From contig CAYUIZ010000105.1 in NCBI GenBank assembly GCA_964444885.1, forward strand, positions 1-10,466: a stretch of DNA of 10,466 bases. The letters are read 5' to 3'. A program made the position numbers and the translations under genes. Below, in pieces: positions 1-6,310 of the stretch. Each line of letters starts with the position of its first letter. Positions within the stretch are counted from its first letter, which is position 1. Below the pieces are notes generated by a model, which saw only the letters and a program-made list of their open reading frames with translations, had not been told where the DNA came from and did not search any database. Origin of the DNA: CAYRGQ01 sp964444885. Its GTDB lineage: Bacteria > Bacteroidota > Bacteroidia > Sphingobacteriales > Sphingobacteriaceae.

Positions 1-15
1 GGGCTATTCCATCGA

Positions 16-43
16 TTGGCTCGCGCAAACTCGCATATTTTTG
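16..43 (+). promoter_or_regulatory. Candidate Bacteroidota-type promoter
   Basis: TTG at 16-18 is followed after 17 bases by TATTTTTG at 36-43, an exact match to the -7 consensus TAnnTTTG with acceptable spacing. Transcription would start near base 50 and run rightward through the hairpin at 157-192. No obvious gene follows for over 300 bases, so this could serve a long leader of the Lrp-type gene, a small RNA, or be a chance match in AT-rich DNA. Confidence 0.3.
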
Positions 44-156
44 TTATTCCCGTAACATTTTGCGGGATATTTTGACAATGTTTCATGAAGTGAAGGATTT
101 TCGGTGTATTATTGTAAAGTTCGCAATAGGGAATTGGGTTGAATAAAGCTATAAAA

Positions 157-192
157 AGCAAGAAGCTCCTTTGGGAGAGGAGCTTCGATGCT
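157..192. other. Hairpin with perfect 9-bp stem
   Basis: GAAGCTCCT (162-170) pairs perfectly with AGGAGCTTC (178-186) around a 7-base loop. AGCA (157-160) and TGCT (189-192) extend it past a small internal loop. Read on the plus strand no T-run follows, so it is not a standard terminator in that direction. Read on the minus strand the stem is followed within a few bases by CTTTTT, so it could terminate a leftward transcript. No leftward gene ends here, so its role is open. Confidence 0.5.
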
Positions 193-324
193 AAACCAAT
201 TATAAACCTATATTAAATTGAGAGAGGCGAACTGAAAAATAAATTTATTAACGATCGTGCTTTTTGTTTAATGCAAATATATTGAAACATCACGTTTGTT
301 AAAAGAAAATAGGAATAAAAAACA

Positions 325-332
325 TATTTTTG
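325..332 (+). promoter_or_regulatory. Candidate -7 element for the Lrp-type gene
   Basis: TATTTTTG matches TAnnTTTG exactly and lies 49 bases before the ATG at 382. The nearest upstream TTTG (295-298) is 26 bases away, longer than the usual spacing of about 17-23, so the -33 part is poor. The local AT richness makes a chance match possible. Confidence 0.3.
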
Positions 333-381
333 AAAATATCATAATTTATCCATCTAGTTTTTGCTTATATTTTTAAGTTTT

Positions 382-855
382 ATGGAAAACAAGTATGCAA
401 ATTTCGACCTTGACAACCTCGATATCCAGATTCTGTCTATTCTGATGAATGACTCGTCTATTCCGTACACAGAGATTGCCAAGAAACTTGTCGTGTCAGG
501 TGGCACTATCCACGTCCGGATGAAAAAGATGGAAGAGCTCGGCATTATTCGCGGTGCCAATTTGATGATCAATCCGCAGAAGGTCGGATTTGATATCACG
601 GCTTTTCTTGGCATATTCTTAGAAAAGGGATCCCAATACAACCATGCCGTCGAACAGCTTAAGCAGGTCAAGGAAGTCGTCGAGCTCCACTACTGCACCG
701 GGTCGTACAGCATGTTCGCAAAAATCATTTGCCAGGATACGAACCACTTGCGCAAGGTGCTCAACGAAGATATCCAGGCGGTCAAGGGAATCCAGCGTAC
801 GGAAACCATCATTTCACTCGAAGAGAGTATCCGCCGGCAAATCAGCCTCGTGTAG
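382..855 (+). CDS. Lrp/AsnC family transcriptional regulator
   Basis: This 157-residue protein has the size and architecture of Lrp/AsnC regulators: dimeric DNA-binding proteins that respond to amino acids or other small molecules. Residues about 10-58 fit the winged helix-turn-helix (LDIQILSILMNDSSIPYTEIAKKL, then a recognition helix around 39-52 ending MEELGIIRG). Residues about 70-150 fit the ligand-binding RAM domain, including the family-like HYCTGSYSMFAKI stretch at 103-115. The reading frame is open from a TTG at 361, but the ATG at 382 starts right at the conserved N-terminus and is preferred. No Shine-Dalgarno is seen, as usual in Bacteroidota. The stop lies three bases from the stop of the convergent gene. 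The target genes and effector cannot be read from the sequence. Confidence 0.93.
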   Translation: MENKYANFDLDNLDIQILSILMNDSSIPYTEIAKKLVVSGGTIHVRMKKMEELGIIRGANLMINPQKVGFDITAFLGIFLEKGSQYNHAVEQLKQVKEVVELHYCTGSYSMFAKIICQDTNHLRKVLNEDIQAVKGIQRTETIISLEESIRRQISLV

Positions 856-858
856 TGG

Positions 859-2160
859 CTAGCGAAAAATCGTGCCGTCCAGGCCTACTTTGACATCAAA
901 GGGCCGGCAGTATGCGTCCATCAATACGGCAAAATGCCGTCGGGTGATGGGCATATCCAAAGCATAGGCATCGGTGAAGCGAAAGTGGCGTTCCCAGTTT
1001 TTTTCGACTTGACCCTCGAGTTCATTGCCCCGGTGTCCCACGTATTTGATGAGGCTAAGCAGGTCTGAGAGCAGTAGGGTGTCCGCGCTGTTGTCGGTAA
1101 ACCAGATTTGGCTTCGGGAATACAACCGGTCCATCACGCCGGCTATTTCGTCCGTAGACACGGTGTTGTCGGGTTCGAAGAGGAATAGGCCGTCGTCCGT
1201 ATGCGTGCCGGGCAGCAATCCGGTCGCGCCCACGCGCTGTATGGCGCCAAAGTGAGGGCTCTCGGCCGCTACGTCTTGAAACGGGATGAGGCGCGCGCCG
1301 TATTGCACGATTTCGCCTTGCACACTCCGTAGGTCCAGCTTGTCCGATGTGGTTTCGTAAAATGCGGTGTAGGCTGCTGCCGCGCCTACGGCCTGCCCAG
1401 CGTGCATCAGCAACGGGATGTCGTTTGCCGAGCCCGTCAGTAGGGTTTGAAGTGCCGGCAAAGCACGGATGGCAAACAGGTTGCTGTCGTCGGTAGGCAC
1501 CAGTACGGCGAGCGGCAAGGTGTAGGGCGGGTGGCGCAAGTCAGCAACAGCCACCCCCGTCCGGGCCAGCGGGTCGTAGGCGTCCGGTTGGAAATAGTCA
1601 GGCGCCAGTTCCGTTTTGGCCACGGGCGTAGTGCCCGGCAACGCGAGCTGCCAAAGCGCGCCGTTGGCCGACCCGTCAACCAGGGTCCGGATACGGTATC
1701 GTGCCCGGCTAGCCAGTTCCACCTGCCAGTTTCTCCTGACTTTCTTAACAGACCGCAATTCGGCGCCGCGTACCACGGTCAGGTTGGGGTAGCGGGCGAT
1801 CAGCGCAGTGATTACGTTTTCCGCGATTTGCGGATTAATTCGCTGTTTCGCGATGGTGGCAATCGAGTCGTTGCGGTCGTCATGATTGAGGGTGCTTGCA
1901 AGTACGTTCGCCCATATCCCGCCGTCCAGCTGATCGTTGCTTGTGATAACGCCGACCTCCGTGGTTAGCTCGGGGACGAGCTTGTCCTCGGGCGAAAGCC
2001 ACACGGTGTTCAAATTTGACATGGCCGCTTGGATGGCGGCGGCAAACGCGTCGGCACCACTGCCGTACACGAGTACCTGCGGGCGCTTGCTCTTTTGGCC
2101 GAGGGCAAGTACAGGCATCCAAAATAGGAAGACAAGGATATATAAAGCTGGTTTTCTCAT
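859..2160 (-). CDS. Secreted FAD-dependent oxidoreductase-like protein with SLH-like C-terminus
   Basis: This is a 433-residue protein. Residues 1-21 look like a signal peptide (basic start, hydrophobic core, ALG before Q22), so it is probably exported. Residues 28-50 resemble a Rossmann nucleotide-binding start (VLVYGSGADAFAAAIQAA), but the GxGxxG motif reads GSGADA and the usual acidic residue after the second strand is not evident. Later pieces fit FAD_oxidored-type proteins: LVDGSANGALWQLA (160-173), LVPTDDSNLFA (220-230) and MHAGQAVGAAAAY (252-264). Residues 293-347 resemble an S-layer homology motif (FQDV, HFGAIQ, GLLPG, FEPDN, STDE), and 394-417 a partial second one (FRFTDAY, ITRRHFAVLMDAY). 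It is shorter than the 500-650 residues I associate with this group and may be inactive as an enzyme. The substrate is unknown. The ATG at 2160 precedes the signal peptide directly. Confidence 0.8.
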   Translation of the reverse strand: MRKPALYILVFLFWMPVLALGQKSKRPQVLVYGSGADAFAAAIQAAMSNLNTVWLSPEDKLVPELTTEVGVITSNDQLDGGIWANVLASTLNHDDRNDSIATIAKQRINPQIAENVITALIARYPNLTVVRGAELRSVKKVRRNWQVELASRARYRIRTLVDGSANGALWQLALPGTTPVAKTELAPDYFQPDAYDPLARTGVAVADLRHPPYTLPLAVLVPTDDSNLFAIRALPALQTLLTGSANDIPLLMHAGQAVGAAAAYTAFYETTSDKLDLRSVQGEIVQYGARLIPFQDVAAESPHFGAIQRVGATGLLPGTHTDDGLFLFEPDNTVSTDEIAGVMDRLYSRSQIWFTDNSADTLLLSDLLSLIKYVGHRGNELEGQVEKNWERHFRFTDAYALDMPITRRHFAVLMDAYCRPFDVKVGLDGTIFR

Positions 2161-2371
2161 CTGACTCAGGGTTATCGTGCTGTAAATTTACGCATAATGG
2201 CGCTCCTTTATCTTCCCCAACGTAATTTAAATGGCCGGCGTCCCAGAAACAGGGAAATTTTCGGGTAGAGGCCGTGTGGGAAGCAATCCCTGCTAGCCCA
2301 TTGCGTGAAAAAAGGCATCGTTGCGCCCTGCGCGCTATGTGCTTACTATCCATTTTCAGCAAACTAATCCG

Positions 2372-2379
2372 TACCTTTG
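2372..2379 (+). promoter_or_regulatory. -7 promoter element of glnS
   Basis: TACCTTTG is an exact match to TAnnTTTG and lies only four bases before the glnS ATG at 2384. If it is used, transcription would begin at or a few bases around the start codon, giving a very short or leaderless mRNA. The upstream -33 region has no clear TTG at the usual distance (only TTTTC near 2353-2357). Confidence 0.45.
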
Positions 2380-2383
2380 TAAC

Positions 2384-4066
2384 ATGACAAGCGAAGAAAA
2401 ACCCCTTAATTTTCTGGATGAAATTATCCGCGCGGATATTGCCGCGAACACGCACGACGGACGCGTATTGACTCGCTTTCCGCCCGAGCCCAATGGCTAT
2501 CTCCACATCGGCCACGCGAAGTCGATTGTCCTCAACTTCAGCTTGGCCCAGAAGTTCAATGGCAAGACCAACCTGCGTTTTGACGACACCAATCCGGTGA
2601 CCGAAGAAACGGAATACGTCGACAGCATTAAGGCAGACATCCGCTGGCTCGGATATCAATGGGCCGAAGAGCTTTATACGTCGGATTACTTCGAAACGCT
2701 TTACGATTATGCCGTCATCCTGATTAAAAAAGGCTTGGCCTACGTGGACGACAGTACGGCTGATGAAATCGCTTTGTCTAAGGGAACACCTACCGAACCC
2801 GGCACGCCCACGCCTTATCGCGACCGATCCGCGGAGGAAAACTTACGCCTATTTGCCGAAATGCGGGAAGGCAAATATCCGGACGGCGCTCGGGTATTGC
2901 GTGCCAAAATCGATCTGGCTAGCCCCAACATGCACATGCGCGATCCGATTATCTACCGGATTAAGCATGCACACCACCACCGCACGGGCAATGCCTGGTG
3001 CATTTACCCCATGTACGACTTTGCGCACGGGCAGAGTGACTCCATCGAACGAATCACGCACTCCATTTGTACCTTGGAGTTTGTACCGCATCGCCCCCTG
3101 TACGACTGGTTAATCGAAAACATCGAAATATTCCCTTCACGCCAATACGAATTTGCCCGTCTCAACCTGAGCTATACGGTGATGAGCAAGCGAAAATTGT
3201 TGCAGCTGGTGAATGAAAAACACGTCGAAAGCTGGGATGACCCCCGCATGCCGACGATCAGCGGCCTACGCCGGCGGGGCTATACGCCTGCCAGCATACG
3301 CAACTTCTGCGAGCGGATTGGTGTGGCCAAGCGCGAAAACGTCATCGATGTCGGCCTGTTGGAATTCTGCATACGTGAGGACCTCAACAAAACCGCGTGG
3401 CGACGGATGGCCGTGCTCGACCCCATTAAGCTCGTCATCACTAACTATCCCGAAGAGCAAGTCGAGATGTTCCAAGGCGAAAACAACCCGGAGATGGAAG
3501 ACGGCGACGGGCATCGGGCGATACCGTTTAGCCGCGAGCTGTGGATCGAACGCGACGACTTTATGGAAAACGCGCCGAAGAAATTCTTCCGGCTTGGGCC
3601 GGGACTGATGGTACGGCTAAAGCATGGCTACATTGTCAAGTGCGAAGATTTTGTGAAGGACAGCGCGGGCAATGTAACGGAAGTGCATTGCACGTACGTC
3701 CCCGAATCGAAAAGCGGCGCCGACACCAGCGGACTGAAAGTGAAGGGCACCATCCATTGGGTGAGCGTCGCACACGCCAAAACCGTAGCGGTTCGCCTTT
3801 ACGACCGTTTGTTTAACGACGAGAATCCGGCCGCATCGGAAGACTTCAAGGCTTCGATCAACCCCGATAGTCTGCAGGTAATCGAGAGGGCCTACGTAGA
3901 GCCTGACCTGCTCGACGCAACACCGGACAAGGGATACCAGTTTATCCGCTTGGGTTATTTTACGCTGGATACAAAATCAACTCAGGATAAGCTCGTGTTT
4001 AACCGCACCGTGACATTGCGCGACACGTGGGCCAAAGAGGCCAAAAAAGGCGGGGGCGGTCAGTAG
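2384..4066 (+). CDS. glnS: Glutaminyl-tRNA synthetase
   Basis: The 560-residue protein attaches glutamine to tRNA-Gln in the cytoplasm. It aligns throughout with E. coli GlnRS as I recall it (about 554 residues). The class I signature is complete: PPEPNGYLHIGHAK with HIGH at residues 41-44, and the KMSKS equivalent VMSKRK (MSK at 267-269). Other hallmark stretches are LRFDDTNP, CIYPMYDFAHG, THSICTLEF, WDDPRMPTISGLRRRGYT and the C-terminal anticodon-binding region ending FNRTVTLRDTWAKE. The frame is open from a TTG at 2321, but the ATG at 2384 (MTSEEKPLNF) matches the family N-terminus, so the earlier start is rejected. A -7 promoter box sits four bases upstream. The short Gly-rich tail (GGGGQ) looks harmless. 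The gene is divergent from the FAD-like gene and followed 70 bases later by the kinase-like gene. Confidence 0.98.
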   Translation: MTSEEKPLNFLDEIIRADIAANTHDGRVLTRFPPEPNGYLHIGHAKSIVLNFSLAQKFNGKTNLRFDDTNPVTEETEYVDSIKADIRWLGYQWAEELYTSDYFETLYDYAVILIKKGLAYVDDSTADEIALSKGTPTEPGTPTPYRDRSAEENLRLFAEMREGKYPDGARVLRAKIDLASPNMHMRDPIIYRIKHAHHHRTGNAWCIYPMYDFAHGQSDSIERITHSICTLEFVPHRPLYDWLIENIEIFPSRQYEFARLNLSYTVMSKRKLLQLVNEKHVESWDDPRMPTISGLRRRGYTPASIRNFCERIGVAKRENVIDVGLLEFCIREDLNKTAWRRMAVLDPIKLVITNYPEEQVEMFQGENNPEMEDGDGHRAIPFSRELWIERDDFMENAPKKFFRLGPGLMVRLKHGYIVKCEDFVKDSAGNVTEVHCTYVPESKSGADTSGLKVKGTIHWVSVAHAKTVAVRLYDRLFNDENPAASEDFKASINPDSLQVIERAYVEPDLLDATPDKGYQFIRLGYFTLDTKSTQDKLVFNRTVTLRDTWAKEAKKGGGGQ

Positions 4067-4069
4067 CCG

Positions 4070-4094
4070 GGCAAGGGTATGTCGTTACCCCGCC
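4070..4094 (+). terminator. Weak hairpin after glnS
   Basis: GGGTA (4075-4079) pairs with TACCC (4086-4090) around a 6-base loop, and GGC/GCC (4070-4072, 4092-4094) extend it past a small internal loop. Only GTTTCC follows, so it is at best a weak terminator. It may partly separate glnS from the next gene or simply be an mRNA 3' structure. Confidence 0.3.
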
Positions 4095-4136
4095 GTTTCC
4101 GCTTTACGCCGTATTGTATATCAACCGCTTTATCGC

Positions 4137-5180
4137 ATGACAGGCCAAGACATCAAGATATCCCGTAAGAAGCCGATTTTTCCGGTGGCACCTGCGCTGC
4201 AGAAGTATCTGCGCACGTACCAGCGCGACGCCCGCCTGCCTATTTCGTACATGGACATGCTCGACTTCTACGAGACGGTCCCCGTGCTCGACAAGGATGG
4301 CGTCGATACCTTGTGGGAAACCCCATTGTACCCACCCCACATGCAGGAGGTGATCTACAACGGGTTGAAAATCATCTACGCCAACCTCAAAGCTTCGGGC
4401 AATACGCGCATTGTCGAGCATAAATATATCGAGCGGGTAGAATACTGCGCGTTTGGCAATACCCATCCTTTTCGGGTCCGGATTGTCAACAAGCTGAATG
4501 ACGTTTACGATTATTTCTATGTCAAGCAGGCGGATGCTTCGCGGATATACGGATTGGAGATGGAGCATATCATCTCGCCCAATCGGGTCAATTACCTGGT
4601 CGACGGCCGCACATTGATCGAGGAGCATATCGTGGGCATCCCGGGGGACGTGTTCAACAAAAGGCTGATTCATTCGCCCGACTACAACCCCAAGCGGATT
4701 GCGAAGGAGTTTGTCAAATTCAACGAACGTTGTATCCTGACGTTGCTGGGTGATATGCGGTCCTATAACTTCGTCATGCAAATCACGCCTGATTTTGACG
4801 ACTTCCAATTCCGGATACGGGCCATCGACTTCGACCAGCAGTTCTACGAGGGTAATGCCAAAGTATATATGCCGCAGTTTTTCAAGGATAACCTGCCCTA
4901 CGTCAAGCTTTGCATGGAGCACCTGACCGAAAAAACCGTTTCGCAGTACCAGCAGGAGGAATGGTCGTCCATCGTACAACGTGTCCGCAGCGGTCGGCAC
5001 CGGCTGGCGGCACTCCGCGATGCTTCCAATGCCAAAGAACTTTCCGTTCCCCAGAACGTGCATCAACTGCGGGAAGGTTATGCCGCCTACTTCAATGATG
5101 AGAAGTACCATGCCTGCCGCACGATGACCGATATCCTGGAGCTGAACATCAAAAAAGTCATCCGGGACATCAAGCTCTGA
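4137..5180 (+). CDS. Uncharacterised protein with kinase-like residue pattern
   Basis: I do not recognise this 347-residue soluble protein as a named family. There is no signal peptide or membrane segment. Its middle can be read as a degenerate protein-kinase/aminoglycoside-phosphotransferase fold. DYFYVK (Lys130) would be the ATP-binding lysine strand, GLEMEH (Glu141 or Glu143) the helix-C glutamate, and LIEEHIVGIPGD (160-171) a hinge-like stretch. GDMRSYN (205-211) has Asp206 and Asn211 at the five-residue spacing of the catalytic loop, and IDFD (230-233) would be the metal-binding aspartate motif. The order and spacing fit, but this is inference from motifs only. The C-terminal 110 residues are helical-looking and charged. 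The gene follows glnS by 70 bases on the same strand and precedes fabD, so co-transcription with glnS is possible. A 335-residue open frame on the opposite strand is judged a shadow. Confidence 0.85.
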   Translation: MTGQDIKISRKKPIFPVAPALQKYLRTYQRDARLPISYMDMLDFYETVPVLDKDGVDTLWETPLYPPHMQEVIYNGLKIIYANLKASGNTRIVEHKYIERVEYCAFGNTHPFRVRIVNKLNDVYDYFYVKQADASRIYGLEMEHIISPNRVNYLVDGRTLIEEHIVGIPGDVFNKRLIHSPDYNPKRIAKEFVKFNERCILTLLGDMRSYNFVMQITPDFDDFQFRIRAIDFDQQFYEGNAKVYMPQFFKDNLPYVKLCMEHLTEKTVSQYQQEEWSSIVQRVRSGRHRLAALRDASNAKELSVPQNVHQLREGYAAYFNDEKYHACRTMTDILELNIKKVIRDIKL

Positions 5181-5211
5181 TCCCTGGACGAACAGGCAAA
5201 GTGTATTAAGC

Positions 5212-5243
5212 TTGACGTTTTACCGCTCGATATAATATCTTTG
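5212..5243 (+). promoter_or_regulatory. Promoter of fabD
   Basis: TTG at 5212-5214 and an exact TAnnTTTG match, TATCTTTG at 5236-5243, are 21 bases apart, as expected for Bacteroidota primary-sigma promoters. Transcription would begin near 5250, giving a leader of about 30 bases before the fabD ATG at 5282. This implies fabD can be expressed independently of the upstream gene. Confidence 0.6.
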
Positions 5244-5281
5244 CTGCATACTCATCACCGTATAGTGACCAAAATAACGAT

Positions 5282-6166
5282 ATGAAAACAGCATTTGTAT
5301 TTCCCGGACAAGGCGCCCAATTCACTGGAATGGGCCAGGACCTGTATAACCATAGCGCCGACACGAAAGCCATGTTCGAAACGGCCAACGAGATGCTCGG
5401 CTTCCGCATCACGGATGTGATGTTTGCCGGTACGGCTGACGACTTGAAGCAGACGAACGTGACCCAGCCGGCTATTTTCCTCCATTCCGTCATTTTAGCT
5501 AAGGCAATGGGCAGCCGATTTGCCCCGGACATGGTCGCTGGCCATTCACTGGGCGAGTTTTCGGCGCTGGTGGCAGCCAACGCGCTCGGGTTCGAGGATG
5601 GGCTTCGCTTGGTTTCCCAGCGCGCCAACGCCATGCAAAAGGCTTGTGAATTGCAACCCTCGACGATGGCCGCTATTTTGGGGCTTGACGATTTCACCGT
5701 GGAGGACATCTGCCAGCGCGTGAGCGACGTGGTGGTACCGGCTAACTACAATTGCCCCGGACAGTTGGTGATATCCGGCAGTATGGCCGGTGTGGACAAA
5801 GCATGCGAACTTTTGCTCGAAGCAGGGGCGAAACGTGCGCTGAAGCTTAACGTAGGCGGTGCATTCCACTCGCCGCTCATGGAGGCGGCCAAAGTGGAGC
5901 TGCAGGCAGCGATCGAGGCTGTGGAAATCACCGAGCCCGTATGCCCCATTTACCAAAACATCGATGCGAAGGCGTACACGGATCCTACGCAGATCAAAAA
6001 GAACCTGATTGAGCAGTTGACTGGTGCCGTTCGGTGGACGCAGACCGTATTGCACATGATCGAAGACGGAGCCGGATCCGTGGTCGAGGTCGGCCCGGGC
6101 AATGTTTTGCAGGGCTTGGTAAAAAAGATCAATCGACAGATGGAAACTTCCGCAGCAGCGCTTTAA
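5282..6166 (+). CDS. fabD: Malonyl-CoA:ACP S-malonyltransferase
   Basis: FabD moves malonyl from CoA to acyl carrier protein, supplying the extender unit for fatty-acid synthesis in the cytoplasm. The 294-residue length is close to that of E. coli FabD (about 309). All key motifs are present: FPGQGAQ at 7-13 (oxyanion-hole Gln10), GHSLGEF at 87-93 with the nucleophile Ser89, Arg114 in SQRANAMQ for the malonyl carboxylate, AFHSPLM with His196 as the catalytic base, and VEVGPGNVLQGL near the end. The ATG at 5282 begins directly with the first beta strand (MKTAFVFPGQG), so the start is secure. It has its own promoter upstream and faces metK across a strong hairpin. It is not next to other fab genes in this window. 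Confidence 0.97.
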   Translation: MKTAFVFPGQGAQFTGMGQDLYNHSADTKAMFETANEMLGFRITDVMFAGTADDLKQTNVTQPAIFLHSVILAKAMGSRFAPDMVAGHSLGEFSALVAANALGFEDGLRLVSQRANAMQKACELQPSTMAAILGLDDFTVEDICQRVSDVVVPANYNCPGQLVISGSMAGVDKACELLLEAGAKRALKLNVGGAFHSPLMEAAKVELQAAIEAVEITEPVCPIYQNIDAKAYTDPTQIKKNLIEQLTGAVRWTQTVLHMIEDGAGSVVEVGPGNVLQGLVKKINRQMETSAAAL

Positions 6167-6219
6167 CGCAGGCCACATGCATACGGATGCCTATTATATA
6201 AATACCAAAGCAGTAAATA

Positions 6220-6272
6220 GCGCGAGTTTGCCTGCCTGCCGGCCAGGCGGGCAACTCGTGCCTGATGTTTTT
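6220..6272. terminator. GC-rich hairpin between fabD and metK
   Basis: The arms 6223-6238 and 6244-6258 form about 15 bp with one bulged T (around 6229) and one G-T wobble around a 5-base loop. Three further pairs (6220-6222 with 6259-6261) extend it. On the plus strand a T-run (6268-6272) follows seven bases after the stem, so it can terminate fabD. In the metK direction the T-run is poorer, but the stem could still limit read-through. The repeated GCCTGCC content is also what an interspersed palindromic repeat would look like. Confidence 0.65.
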
Positions 6273-6310
6273 GACACACCCTTTTCGTGTTGTCGTGGCC
6301 TGCTAAGGAC

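Larger units (their letters stand above)
1..381. other. AT-rich region before the Lrp-type gene, mostly non-coding
   Basis: No gene is confidently recognised here. A plus-strand frame is open from base 3 to a TAA at 144-146 (about 47 codons, with an internal ATG at 78), so the extreme left could be the tail of a gene entering the window. A minus-strand frame is also open from an ATG at 84-86 to the left edge. Neither peptide resembles a family I know. The rest is AT-rich and carries a candidate promoter (16-43), a hairpin (157-192) and a -7-like box (325-332). Confidence 0.5.

Noticed and set aside
78..146. A 22-codon frame before the hairpin at 157-192, suggestive of a leader peptide and attenuator
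   Set aside because: The peptide has no run of a regulatory amino acid, the hairpin lacks a plus-strand T-run, and the same frame is open to the window edge, so it may be the tail of another gene.
1447..1968. A 173-residue plus-strand frame inside the FAD-like gene
   Set aside because: It is an antisense shadow in GC-rich sequence; the signal peptide and oxidoreductase motifs support the minus-strand gene.
1880..2659. A 259-residue minus-strand frame spanning the intergenic region and the start of glnS
   Set aside because: It overlaps two well-supported genes, its translation is low in coherence, and it has no recognisable domain.
4104..5111. A 335-residue open frame on the minus strand, almost as long as the plus-strand gene
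   Set aside because: It lies antisense to the kinase-like gene, shows no family motif, and has the Val/Asp/Arg/Leu-rich composition typical of a reverse-frame shadow. The plus-strand frame has coherent motifs and fits the gene order.
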